64,000 bases of DNA from Ignavibacteriales bacterium (GCA_020061465.1 JAGUYG010000009.1:1-64000); one strand, 5' to 3'; counted from the first letter of the stretch, positions 38,325 to 47,220 are shown. The notes: generated by a model not told the origin, from the sequence alone. A program made the numbers and translations.

Positions 38325-39587
38325 TCATTTATAAAATAAAATTGTAATAGTGCCGATTAACATTAGCACACCTGTTGCAGCAAATCCTGCTATTGGTGAA
38401 AAAGCTGTCCATAAAAATCCAATTAATATGCTGGCAGTAAAATCACCAATACCATTAACCGTTCCTAAAACGCCCATTGCAATTCCTCTTGTTTCAGTTG
38501 AAATATGGTCTGCGGTAATTGCGGTTTCAAGAGTATCTTCTGCTGCTATATAAATTCCGGCGAAAGTAAAAAGCGCGAAAAGAAAAATCAGATTTGAAAT
38601 ATTCAATATAAAAGCAAGCATAAAACCGGCAACCGTTAGCGTTGCAAGAAAATATCCGGCAGCAAGCAAATACACTCTCTTTATTTTATCACTTAAAGCG
38701 CCTATAGGATATGAAGCGAGAGTATAGGAAATGTTTCTAGCGATATACATCATTCCTGCAAGCTGTGCAGCTTTAACAATTCCGTATTCAGTTGTAAGCA
38801 ATGTAGTGGCTGCAAGAATTAAAAATGTAGGGGCAAAATCACCGAGTCCAAATATTCCTACACCAACTAAATAACTTTTAAATTGTGTTGGAAAACCTTT
38901 AATTGTTAACCAGAATTTTAAGTTATGATTTTTATCTTTGTGTGTGTCTTTTACCATTAAGGCGAAACTTAATACTGCAAGCATACCAGGAATCAGAGTA
39001 ATCAAAAAAATATTACGAAAAGGTTTTGAAGGATTATCGATTGATAATGGTTGCCACACTTCCAACAATATTATTCCGATTACCGGACCGATAATAGCGC
39101 CTAAAGTATCGCCGGCTCTATGAAACCCAAAAGCTTTTCCTCTGACTTCGGGTGCTACTGCATCAGCAAGCATTGCATCTCTTATTGGACCACGAAAACC
39201 TCTTCCAATCCACGCAGTTAATCTGCCGAGAAAGACAAGATGCCAGGTTAATGCAAATGCAAAAAGTGCTTTAGAAATGCCGGTAATAAAATAGCCTGCT
39301 GAAGCTAATAATTTTCGTTTGCCTATTTTATCAGATATCCACCCAGCCCACAGTTTTATGAAACTTGAGGCAGCATCAGAAACACCTTCGATTATTCCTA
39401 GAGCAGAAGGCGGTGCACCAATTACAGATAAAAATCCCGGCAGAACAGTTGTAGCCATTTCGTGAGAAGCATCTGAAAAGAAGCTTGCAAGCCCCATTCC
39501 GGCTACACTTCGGTTAAACCATTTTTGTTTTGATTTTTGGGTACCCGGAATATTATTTATTTCGGGTGACTGAGAAATGTTATTCAA
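38325..39587 (-). CDS. MFS transporter under a fluoride riboswitch
   Basis: 420 residues with 12 predicted helices. Typical MFS loops: AGWISDKIGKRKLL between helices 2 and 3, GRLTAWIGRGFRGPIRDAM, and YPIGALSDKIKRVYLL in the second half. The start is TTG at 39587, with AGGAG at 39596-39600. That same AGGAG can pair with the CTCCT at the 3' end of the riboswitch, so start and control go together. Permeases of this type are known among fluoride-riboswitch genes; whether it moves fluoride, magnesium or something else is unknown. First gene of the eno operon. Confidence 0.9.
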   Translation of the reverse strand: MNNISQSPEINNIPGTQKSKQKWFNRSVAGMGLASFFSDASHEMATTVLPGFLSVIGAPPSALGIIEGVSDAASSFIKLWAGWISDKIGKRKLLASAGYFITGISKALFAFALTWHLVFLGRLTAWIGRGFRGPIRDAMLADAVAPEVRGKAFGFHRAGDTLGAIIGPVIGIILLEVWQPLSIDNPSKPFRNIFLITLIPGMLAVLSFALMVKDTHKDKNHNLKFWLTIKGFPTQFKSYLVGVGIFGLGDFAPTFLILAATTLLTTEYGIVKAAQLAGMMYIARNISYTLASYPIGALSDKIKRVYLLAAGYFLATLTVAGFMLAFILNISNLIFLFALFTFAGIYIAAEDTLETAITADHISTETRGIAMGVLGTVNGIGDFTASILIGFLWTAFSPIAGFAATGVLMLIGTITILFYK

Positions 39588-39631
39588 AAAAAAACTCCTG
39601 CACCAAAGGTATTGAAAAATAATAATCTTAG

Positions 39632-39684
39632 TGAAGGAGTTATCAATCCCGAGGGATGGTTTTAAAGGCGAACTCCATCGCCAA
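39632..39684 (-). promoter_or_regulatory. Fluoride (crcB) riboswitch upstream of the MFS-hppA-eno operon
   Basis: On the minus strand: GGCGATGGAGTTCGCC, then AAAACC, a short ATCCC-TCG-GGGAT-like stem, then TGATAACTCCTTC. This is the conserved aptamer layout (GATGG, hairpin, TGAT-ACTCC). The 3' AACTCCT can alternatively pair with AGGAGTT (39594-39600), which carries the ribosome binding site of the MFS gene and runs into a T tract, so control may be translational, transcriptional or both. Fluoride binding should free the genes. Confidence 0.92.
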
Positions 39685-39934
39685 TTTTCAGTACAAAAAT
39701 AATGAATTTAAACTAATAAGGAAATTATTAAAAACTGTTTTGTTAGGTTTATTAGAATAATTACCTTTACATATTATTTTTATTATTTGTAAATAAAACG
39801 GTAATGCAATGTCTGATTCAGATGAACCTGACGCTAATCTAAATAATTTACTTAATCTAAAAACCCTCCCACGGAAATAGTACCTATGAATTTTCATTGG
39901 TTTATCTCCGGGATAATTATGATTGGAGATGCCT
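39685..39934 (+). promoter_or_regulatory. Divergent control region before mgtE
   Basis: Intergenic region between the minus-strand riboswitch and mgtE. I looked for a fluoride aptamer or a ykoK-type magnesium box on the plus strand and found neither. It must hold divergent promoters, which I cannot place. GGAG at 39925-39928 is the mgtE ribosome binding site. Confidence 0.4.
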
Positions 39935-41314
39935 ATGAAAAATTTAATCCTCTTACCAGAATTCAAAGAAATTATTGAAACCCAAAATTGGCAACTATTT
40001 AAAGATATATGTGAGGATAGCCATCCTGCAGAAATTGCTGATTTATTATCGGCACTTGAGCCAAAAGAAGTTTGGGAATTAATTGAAAAGTTAGAAATCT
40101 CTGGAAGGTCTGAAATATTCAGTCACCTTGATTTATACTTGCAAATTGAAATAACTGAAGTTATTGACCGCAAAAGGTTAGCAGAATTACTTACCGAATT
40201 ACCTTCGGATGATAGAGTAGATTTATTCAAAAAATTCCCGTTAGAAAAACAAGAATATATATTACCTGCTTTAGCGCAAGCTGAGAGAGAAGATATCCGG
40301 CGACTGGCTTCGTATCCTGAAAAAAGTGCCGGCTCTGTTATGACTTCTGAATATGTTTCTCTTCCTGACAATATTACTGTTCAAGAGTCAATAAACAAAC
40401 TTCGGCTTGAAGCTCCTAAAAAAGAAACTATTTATTATAGCTACATCATAAACAGCGCAAGACAATTAATTGGATTTATTTCTTTATCAGATTTAATAAT
40501 GGCAAATCCTCATTCCGTTATCAAAGATATAATGCACGAAGAAATAATATTTGCAACAATTGATGAAGACCAGGAATCAGCAGCAAGAAAAATTCAGAAA
40601 TATGATTTGATTGCAATTCCGGTTGTAAATGGAAATCATACTTTAGTAGGTATAATAACTCACGATGATGCTCTTGATATTATAACCCAAGAGCAGACGG
40701 AAGACTTTGAAAAAATAATGGCTATTGGCGGCGCTCACGAAGCCGGTGTTTATCTTAAAACTCCTGCTTTTACACATTTTAAAAATCGTGCGGTTTGGAT
40801 TATTAGCCTCGCAGCGCTTGGATTAGTTTCCGGCATTATCATTCACAATTTTGAATCTACTTTAACAAGTATGATGATACTTGCACTTTATATGCCGATG
40901 GTTGCCGATACTGGCGGAAACACCGGAAGTCAGTCCGCAACAGTAATAGTCCGTGCACTTGCATTAGGTGAAGTTAATTTTAAGGATGCTCTTAAAGTTT
41001 TATGGAAAGAATTTCGTATATCAATTTTATTGGCTTTAGCACTTGGACTTCTTTCTTGGGGAAAAGTAATGTTCTTATCTCAAGGGACAGAAATTCCAAA
41101 TGGTTTTACATTAAAGACTATTGGTTTTGTAATTGCTATAGCACTTTCTTTACAAGTAATAACTGCAACATTAATCGGCGCTTTTTTACCAATGCTCGCT
41201 TCAAAATTTAAATTGGATCCGGCGGTAATAGCAAGCCCTGCACTAACAACAATAGTGGATATAACCGGATTATTAATTTATTTTACAACAGCAAAAATAA
41301 TTTTAAGGATTTAA
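39935..41314 (+). CDS. mgtE: Magnesium transporter MgtE
   Basis: 459 residues from the ATG at 39935, which follows GGAG by six bases; TTG at 39923 and ATG at 39929 are alternatives. Layout: intracellular N domain (about 1-125, EDSHPAEIADLLSALEP, LPSDDRVDLFKKFP), paired CBS domains (about 130-250), then five membrane helices with the P-loop-like PMVADTGGNTGSQSATVIVRALALGE. Passive magnesium channel gated by internal magnesium. Only gene of the eno-mgtE-mutS stretch on the plus strand. Fluoride forms magnesium complexes, so its presence in the island may keep magnesium available; this is inference. Confidence 0.93.
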   Translation: MKNLILLPEFKEIIETQNWQLFKDICEDSHPAEIADLLSALEPKEVWELIEKLEISGRSEIFSHLDLYLQIEITEVIDRKRLAELLTELPSDDRVDLFKKFPLEKQEYILPALAQAEREDIRRLASYPEKSAGSVMTSEYVSLPDNITVQESINKLRLEAPKKETIYYSYIINSARQLIGFISLSDLIMANPHSVIKDIMHEEIIFATIDEDQESAARKIQKYDLIAIPVVNGNHTLVGIITHDDALDIITQEQTEDFEKIMAIGGAHEAGVYLKTPAFTHFKNRAVWIISLAALGLVSGIIIHNFESTLTSMMILALYMPMVADTGGNTGSQSATVIVRALALGEVNFKDALKVLWKEFRISILLALALGLLSWGKVMFLSQGTEIPNGFTLKTIGFVIAIALSLQVITATLIGAFLPMLASKFKLDPAVIASPALTTIVDITGLLIYFTTAKIILRI

Positions 41315-41330
41315 TAAAATCTATTTACAG

Positions 41331-41741
41331 TTATTTAGCTGTTTTTTCCAAAATTATTTTTATTTCTTCCAATTTATAATTTTCATCTTCGAGAATTCCT
41401 ATTAGTTTTTCCGGGCTGTCTTCCGGTTTTACCCATTCAAGAAAATTTTTCATATATTTTTTCCCGATTTCATAAGCTTCCTTTTTAATATCCGGCAATG
41501 GAAAAAGAACGAATCTTATTTCTGTTTGGATAATAAATTTCAATTCATCAATCAGATTAATTATTTCTGTTTCGATTTCAGAAAATTTTTTACTGGCAAT
41601 ATTATTCATTCTTTCAATATCGAATAGTAATAAGCTGCATTTTACAGCAGCTTCAGCGTAGCTTCTTTTCAGACAAATCTTTTTTATTTCACTCACTACA
41701 AATATTAATGAATCTTTTGTTCGATCATTCATTGCAATCAT
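41331..41741 (-). CDS. Hypothetical helical protein, end of the MutS-like operon
   Basis: 136 residues, predicted all-helical, no signal or membrane segment, no recognised domain. Opens MIAMNDRTKDSLIFVVSEIKKIC; the second Met could be the start. It sits 12 bases after the DUF6062-like gene and ends the run begun at the riboswitch 45531-45585. Its role is unknown; context links it to the MutS-like pair. Confidence 0.65.
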   Translation of the reverse strand: MIAMNDRTKDSLIFVVSEIKKICLKRSYAEAAVKCSLLLFDIERMNNIASKKFSEIETEIINLIDELKFIIQTEIRFVLFPLPDIKKEAYEIGKKYMKNFLEWVKPEDSPEKLIGILEDENYKLEEIKIILEKTAK

Positions 41742-41753
41742 TCAATCAATTAT

Positions 41754-42419
41754 TTATAATCCTCTGGTTTTCCGTCCTGCAAGCTTTTCTATAAGAACGT
41801 TTATCAGTTTTCTTTTTTCGCGGTCAATTTCATAAAATGATTTATGGCTGCTCATTTCTTCAAAATCACCCTGCATTCTTTCGATTTGTGTTTTATAAGT
41901 ATTATTCAACCACAATTTTATATTTTCATCTGCTATTATTTTATCGGCTTGTTTTAAATGAACAGAACAAATTCCGTTTGTTGCTTTATATTTATTTCTG
42001 TTTTCTTCCTGCCGTAGAATATCAGTAAAATTTTTTACGCATTCCTTTTCATATTCATTAACTGAATTACAAATTCTACATTCAATTCCATAATTGTCTT
42101 TTTTATCCGAAGGATCTTTTGAATAAATTTTTTCTTCAATAATTGTATTCAGTAAAAGGATATTAGTTTTACCGCCTGCAATTTTTTTAAACTGCCGGAA
42201 GTGAAAATCACAGAAGCCGCCTTCACTAGAAATTTCTCTTCTGATATTTTCTTCATTTGCAACTTTATGCTGCAGTTTTGCAAGAAAATCAAATTCAAAA
42301 TCCATAACCATTGAGCATAAAGGACATCCGTTCTCTTTAACTATTCGATTAATTATTTCTTTCTTAACAGAAGAATTAAATTGAACAATATTTTTTTCAG
42401 CTTCAGTTATTGACATCAT
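41754..42419 (-). CDS. Cys/His-rich protein, DUF6062-like
   Basis: 221 residues. Two repeats of Cys-x2-Cys followed by Cys-x2-His: CPLC (32-35) with CDFH (70-73), and CRIC (114-117) with CSVH (151-154). This suggests two zinc- or metal-binding units and resembles DUF6062 proteins of unknown function. KDPSDK (101-106), between the repeats, is encoded by a palindromic element in frame. The start overlaps the upstream MutS-like gene by 17 bases, showing tight coupling. Confidence 0.7.
   Translation of the reverse strand: MMSITEAEKNIVQFNSSVKKEIINRIVKENGCPLCSMVMDFEFDFLAKLQHKVANEENIRREISSEGGFCDFHFRQFKKIAGGKTNILLLNTIIEEKIYSKDPSDKKDNYGIECRICNSVNEYEKECVKNFTDILRQEENRNKYKATNGICSVHLKQADKIIADENIKLWLNNTYKTQIERMQGDFEEMSSHKSFYEIDREKRKLINVLIEKLAGRKTRGL
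42106..42122. repeat. Palindromic element inside the DUF6062-like gene
   Basis: TCCGAAGGATCTTTTGA, a slightly decayed copy. It falls in the linker between the two Cys/His repeats and keeps the reading frame. Confidence 0.55.
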
Positions 42420-43974
42420 CTTTTTTTAAGAATATTTCATTAAACAAATCTTCTCCATAACTTGTTTGCATCGGTTCTCCTTCTTTTATTTTAAAAGTGC
42501 GGGTTCCATCTTTCAGCCGTTCTGCCCGCAAGAAAATGGCATTATTAATATTTCTTTCATAAAAATTATGAGCGAATTCATATTGATGAGTAACAAAAAA
42601 TACTTTTATGCCGCTTTCAATTAAAGCATTTGTTATTTGGCGGGCTATTTCAGATCCTTCTCTTTCATTAGTTGCAGAAAATGATTCATTAAAAAGAACC
42701 ATAGATTTTGAGTTTACTTTATCAACAATTTCGCTCATTCTGTTAAGCTCTTCATCTAATTTGCCGCTTTCCATTGCAGTATCTTCTTCACGTTTGAAGT
42801 GAGTGAAAATGCTATCTCGAATTTCTGCAGAAAATTTTTCTGCCGGGACAAACATTCCTGCCTGCATCATTAGTTGAGCAATACCTAAACTTCGCAACAA
42901 AGTAGATTTACCACCAGTATTTGCTCCGGTAATTATAAAAAGATCTTTGCCGTCAGCACGGAGATCATTACCAACAACTTTCTTACCTGAGCTTAATGCA
43001 AGGTTTATATCATATAATTCTGAAAATGATAATATCTTTTTCCCGGAAGAGAATAGATTTGGAAAGCAAATCGGTTCTTTAAGTTGTTTAAGTTTATTAC
43101 ATAAGTTTAGACAGCCAACATAAAATGCCAACTCCGTCCGGAGCACCTGAAAGAAATTAAGAATATGATCCATTGATTGTGCTAACGCATTAGCAACAAG
43201 ATTAATGCTTTGATTTCGTAACTCAGATAAAGCTCTTGCCCCAGCTTCATCCCGCGGATGAATTTCATAAGTGTAACCGTCAAGTTTTTTAGATAAAAGC
43301 CGTTCCCACCATTTTCGATTATCTTTAGGCGGCTTATGTAAAACATAATTTGTACCTTTATTTCCAAAGCCTAATTCAGTGCTTACAAGAATACCGTCCT
43401 TAAACTTCAATTCATTCAATTGATAATTTAATTCATCTAAGTATTCTTCGCTCAATTCTTCTTTCAGCATTTTAAATAATCTTTTAAAACCTTCTGAATC
43501 AAAATCATTTTCATTTCGCTCAACTATTGTTCTCAGTTTAAACAGCATTTCCGAAAACATTTCAAGTTTGTTTCGTGCCTGGTGAAGAACACTATCCGGT
43601 TTCTCCTTCAAAAAACCCCAGCCATAGATAGCTTTTTCTTTTTCAATAGTTTCTAATATTAGTTTGTAAGTATCTCTTACAATCACCTCATTCTTTATGC
43701 AATCCTTTAGAATATTTTGTCTGTAATAAATTGAATCTGCATCTTTAGTAGAATTTAAAATGATTACTTTTACGTCTTCGTATATGAAGTTGTCTTTTTC
43801 TGCCATAGCATTAAATAATATATCTAAACCTAAATCCTGTATTAATTCTTGATGATTCCAAGGAAGAAGTAGTCCTAAATCCGGGATATTTTCGCGACTA
43901 TATTTTTTTTCTCTTTTAACTAAGATCTTATCCAGGTCAAAATCCCGGTCTTTGAACATTAAAAATGATTTCAT
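42403..43974 (-). CDS. MutS-like ATPase, second of a pair
   Basis: 523 residues. C-terminal MutS-family ATPase: Walker A TGANTGGKSTLLRS (near 347-360), Walker B-like SMVLFNESFSATNEREG (NES instead of the usual DE), and VFFVTHQYEFA. The N-terminal 330 residues correspond to the helical lever/core; there is no mismatch-recognition domain I and no Smr nuclease tail, so this is not canonical MutS or MutS2. Members of this group are known among fluoride-riboswitch genes, but their job there is not established. Start overlaps the preceding MutS-like gene by four bases. Confidence 0.85.
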   Translation of the reverse strand: MKSFLMFKDRDFDLDKILVKREKKYSRENIPDLGLLLPWNHQELIQDLGLDILFNAMAEKDNFIYEDVKVIILNSTKDADSIYYRQNILKDCIKNEVIVRDTYKLILETIEKEKAIYGWGFLKEKPDSVLHQARNKLEMFSEMLFKLRTIVERNENDFDSEGFKRLFKMLKEELSEEYLDELNYQLNELKFKDGILVSTELGFGNKGTNYVLHKPPKDNRKWWERLLSKKLDGYTYEIHPRDEAGARALSELRNQSINLVANALAQSMDHILNFFQVLRTELAFYVGCLNLCNKLKQLKEPICFPNLFSSGKKILSFSELYDINLALSSGKKVVGNDLRADGKDLFIITGANTGGKSTLLRSLGIAQLMMQAGMFVPAEKFSAEIRDSIFTHFKREEDTAMESGKLDEELNRMSEIVDKVNSKSMVLFNESFSATNEREGSEIARQITNALIESGIKVFFVTHQYEFAHNFYERNINNAIFLRAERLKDGTRTFKIKEGEPMQTSYGEDLFNEIFLKKDDVNN

Positions 43975-45509
43975 TTATTAATTCGCCCCATAATATTATT
44001 ATATCCGAGCTTGTATTTTTCTGCAATTGCCATTGCATAAGCGAGTCCATCGGCGGGACGCCTTATAATTTTAAATGTTCGTAAAGCCGGAGTTTCCGGA
44101 ACAATCATACTTGTCATTGATACAGTTTGCTCATTAAAATTTGCCAGCTCATCTATGAAAGTTACCCAAACACATATAATATCCAGATCAATAATTTTTT
44201 CTAATAATTTGGTACTTAAAAATTTCATATCCTGCAGAGTAGTTGAATTAAAAATTTCATTCATAACAATAATTGATTGTGAAGTAGCATTTTGTAAAAC
44301 AGAATGAATTCTTTTAAGATCATCCTCTAATTTTCCTCGAAGATTTTCAACCTTTTCTACTCTTTCAAATTGAGTAAAAATATTATCAGCAAGGTAAAGT
44401 TGTGCTTTGCTTCCAGGGACTGTACAACCGATACTTGCAAGATAATGCAGTTGCCCGAATGTACGTGCAAAAGTTGTTTTACCACCCTGATTAGGACCGG
44501 TTACAGCTATAATCCTTTCTTTGTCCTTTAAATAAAAATCATTACAGATAATTCGTGAATTATTTTTGTTTAACTTTTGAGCTAATGCCAGATCAAATCC
44601 TTCATAACTGTATATTTCCTTAGATTTATTTACAATTTGCGGATAGCAAAATTTCAATTTATTCTGCTTAAATTTTTTGATGTGCTCTATATATGAAATA
44701 TAAAAATGTATTTCTCTGTCATAAGAAGATATTATCTCATTAATGAAATTTGCATTATTGATGAGAAAATTCTTTAGTCTTGAAAATAAATCCGGATATA
44801 GTTGTGATACAAAATCCAATATTTTGACTTCGATGTGGTTCATTTCCGTCGGTGAGGATTTGTATTCTACTTTGTAGTCTTTCACAGCCTCCTGATTAAA
44901 TTTTTCAAAAACCTTTTCAATCTCAGTGCTATAGTCAATTCCGGGTTCAAAATTTTGAACAGTAAATGAACCTTCCTGAATTATAATTTGATATTTAACT
45001 TTCGCAAGATCTTCCTTAATTCTTTTTATGTCATCTGCGAGAGAAATAAAATCTTCGCTTAAAGAATAATTTGTTAAGTAGTCTTTAATTTTGAGAAAAC
45101 CTTGTGATTTAATTGATGAAGAGGATAAATTTCCAGAAAAGTTTTTTACAGCATCACAATAAATCCCTGCTGCGTATAGAAACCAGATTTCTTTCTGCTC
45201 TATGTAAAAAAATTTTTCTATTAGCTCTATATATTTGCGGACTTTGCGCATTTGGTCAGCAAATAAATTTACGTGTTCATAAAATGTTTCAGTCTCAAGA
45301 TCCCGGAAAACATTATGACGGTATTCAATAGCATCTAAATCTTTCAGTGGGAAATAGAAGAATGACTTTAAATCGTATTTCTGCCAACCGGTAGTAATTT
45401 CATCAACTATCTGATCTAAATTTAAATCTTTGAAATGTTCTGGCTGTTTAATAGGAAGATTTTGCAGGTATCCAACTTGTTTATCGAAAATTATGCTAAT
45501 GAAGCTCAT
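43971..45509 (-). CDS. MutS-like ATPase, first of a pair
   Basis: 512 residues, paralogous in design to the next gene: an N-terminal helical region, then Walker A TGPNQGGKTTFART (near 330-343), Walker B-like SIIVMNEIFNSTTLQD, and VWVTFIDELA. It ends in ADGLAYAMAIAEKYKLG, as in MutS-type ATPases. No domain I. The two proteins probably form a heterodimer, since MutS ATPase sites are built across dimers. The gene follows the aptamer at 45531-45585 directly; AAAGGA is ten bases before the ATG. Confidence 0.85.
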   Translation of the reverse strand: MSFISIIFDKQVGYLQNLPIKQPEHFKDLNLDQIVDEITTGWQKYDLKSFFYFPLKDLDAIEYRHNVFRDLETETFYEHVNLFADQMRKVRKYIELIEKFFYIEQKEIWFLYAAGIYCDAVKNFSGNLSSSSIKSQGFLKIKDYLTNYSLSEDFISLADDIKRIKEDLAKVKYQIIIQEGSFTVQNFEPGIDYSTEIEKVFEKFNQEAVKDYKVEYKSSPTEMNHIEVKILDFVSQLYPDLFSRLKNFLINNANFINEIISSYDREIHFYISYIEHIKKFKQNKLKFCYPQIVNKSKEIYSYEGFDLALAQKLNKNNSRIICNDFYLKDKERIIAVTGPNQGGKTTFARTFGQLHYLASIGCTVPGSKAQLYLADNIFTQFERVEKVENLRGKLEDDLKRIHSVLQNATSQSIIVMNEIFNSTTLQDMKFLSTKLLEKIIDLDIICVWVTFIDELANFNEQTVSMTSMIVPETPALRTFKIIRRPADGLAYAMAIAEKYKLGYNNIMGRINK

Positions 45510-45530
45510 ACTAATTAAAATCCTTTTATT

Positions 45531-45585
45531 ATAGAAGCCATCAATCCAGCTGCGGCGGGATATTTACGGCGAGCTTCATCGCCTT
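45531..45585 (-). promoter_or_regulatory. Fluoride riboswitch before the MutS-like pair
   Basis: Minus strand: GGCGATGAAGCTCGCC, TAAAT, an ATCC..GGAT stem, then TTGATGGCTTCTAT. GAAGC and GCTTC co-vary with the GGAGT/ACTCC of the other three copies, strongly supporting a true aptamer. It begins only ten bases after the usp stop, so it appears to be an internal switch in the crcB transcript, or it has a promoter within usp. Confidence 0.88.
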
Positions 45586-45594
45586 ATAGAAAAA

Positions 45595-46020
45595 TTAATT
45601 TTTAACTATCAGAACATCGCAATGTGCATTTTCGCTTATCATATCAGCTGTATGCCCAAGCAACCTTCCCCACAGATTAGAATGACCTTTGCTGCCCACT
45701 ACAACTAAACCGATATGCTCTTTTTCAGCATAAGTAATTATAGTTTTCGTTGTGTGTCCCTGCTGGTAAATAAACCTGATTGGATAATTCATTTGTTTTG
45801 AAAAATGTTTGACTTCAACCTCAAGTTTATTTGCAAAGGCAAGAGCACCATCCTGTTCCTGTTTTACTTCACTGATAGTCTCCGGATAGTGGGGCAATTT
45901 GCTTTGAACCCAGATTGCCGTTAATTCAGATTGATGTAGCTGAGCTATTTTTATAGCACGATCAATTGCTTTTTTGCTTCCTTCAGAACCATCATAAGCA
46001 ACCAATATTTTTTTATACAT
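45595..46020 (-). CDS. Universal stress protein (UspA family)
   Basis: About 141 residues from the ATG at 46020; a TTG twelve bases upstream is possible. Begins MYKKILVAYDGSEGSKKAIDRAI and ends with the ATP-binding segment VVGSKGHSNLWGRLLGHTADMI and CDVLIVKN. Usp proteins bind ATP and aid stress survival. Usp genes are among those reported under fluoride riboswitches. It follows the antiporter gene by 15 bases in the crcB operon. Confidence 0.92.
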   Translation of the reverse strand: MYKKILVAYDGSEGSKKAIDRAIKIAQLHQSELTAIWVQSKLPHYPETISEVKQEQDGALAFANKLEVEVKHFSKQMNYPIRFIYQQGHTTKTIITYAEKEHIGLVVVGSKGHSNLWGRLLGHTADMISENAHCDVLIVKN

Positions 46021-46035
46021 TTTATTACCCAATGA

Positions 46036-47220
46036 TTATTTTTTATTGTTTTTCTTTTTACTAATTCTTGATAGTCTTCCCCAGGCGTGCATCATAACCT
46101 CACTTGGCTGGAAGAATTTCTGAGCTATTAAAGTTGGAATAATCGCACTTAAAATTACAACCGTTACCAAAACTGTGTATTGTGATTGATCAATGATTTT
46201 ATTCGTTAAACCAAATAGGGCTGAGATTGTACCGAAGGTTAATCCGGTTGCCATTAATAACGTAGTATAATTTGCTTCACGTATTCTCATTTTTGATACT
46301 CTTGCAAGAGGATAAACGCCGATAAATTTTGTCCCAAGCTTTATTGCTAGTAAAATAACTATTATGATTAATGAAGAAATCAAAACCGGGAGAGAAACAT
46401 ATAAACCTGCTTTGATGAAATAAAAAGGTGTAAATATTGTAAAAGCGATTGTTCTCATTCTTGTAACTAAAGTTTTATCTCTTACAAATACTCCTGCAAC
46501 AACAAGCCCTATCAGATACGCCGGCAGAACAGCTTCACTTTTTGCGGTAGTTGCTAAACCACCAAGGAAAAAAAGAACAAGTAAAATAAATTTAACTTCC
46601 GGCTCACTGATTCTTGTTGCACCCATTTTTGTAATAATGAATTTTGTCCATCTCGGCATATACCAAAGCATAACACAAAGCACAACTACAAAAACCAGTA
46701 ACCAGATATTGAAATCCGCAAAAAGAATGCCTAGAGCAAATACGGTTCCAAAATCTGTAATGAAACAAGCAGCAAGAATCATTTTGCCAAGTGGTGTATT
46801 ACTTAAACCCTTTTCTACCATAACAGCATAAACAACTGCTACAGAAGTAGTAGAAAGTGCTATTCCTGCAATCTGAGACTGCTGCCATCCCCAACCGGCA
46901 ACATAAAATGTGAAAAATAATATGCCAAGAAACGGGAGGAGAAAAGAACTCACCCCTATTAAAAGACTTTCTTTAAGATGTGCTTTAAGTGATGCCGGGT
47001 CTATTTCAGCACCTGCAAGAAAAGTTAATACACCACTTCCAAGCATAGCAAGAAAGTTTATCCATTCGGTTGTTTCATGAATACCAAGAAAATTTCCTGC
47101 TAATATCCCAATAAATATTTCGACAAGTGCTACTGAAATACCAATCCGTATAGAAATAAGACTCGCAACAAATGCTAATCCCATCCAAACTGCAGCAGCA
47201 AACCAGATATTTTCCAGCAT
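46036..47220 (-). CDS. CPA2-type cation:proton antiporter
   Basis: 394 residues, 12 or so membrane helices, no TrkA domain. Typical elements: VEIFIGILAGNFLG, LTFLAGAEIDPASLK, and the core CFITDFGTVFALG with an ion-site Asp; ALSTTSVAVVYAVM is the first discontinuous helix. Sodium/proton antiporters are known in fluoride regulons; fluoride enters as HF and acidifies the cytoplasm, so a pH role is plausible. Third gene after crcB and DUF190. Confidence 0.9.
   Translation of the reverse strand: MLENIWFAAAVWMGLAFVASLISIRIGISVALVEIFIGILAGNFLGIHETTEWINFLAMLGSGVLTFLAGAEIDPASLKAHLKESLLIGVSSFLLPFLGILFFTFYVAGWGWQQSQIAGIALSTTSVAVVYAVMVEKGLSNTPLGKMILAACFITDFGTVFALGILFADFNIWLLVFVVVLCVMLWYMPRWTKFIITKMGATRISEPEVKFILLVLFFLGGLATTAKSEAVLPAYLIGLVVAGVFVRDKTLVTRMRTIAFTIFTPFYFIKAGLYVSLPVLISSLIIIVILLAIKLGTKFIGVYPLARVSKMRIREANYTTLLMATGLTFGTISALFGLTNKIIDQSQYTVLVTVVILSAIIPTLIAQKFFQPSEVMMHAWGRLSRISKKKNNKK

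Noticed and set aside
39685-39934. Magnesium (ykoK) or fluoride riboswitch for mgtE
   Set aside because: No GGCGATGG/ACTCC pair on the plus strand and no recognisable ykoK core could be found.
39688-39966. 92-codon minus-strand open frame upstream of mgtE
   Set aside because: It overlaps the mgtE start and the divergent promoter region, and has low-complexity, unconserved-looking sequence.
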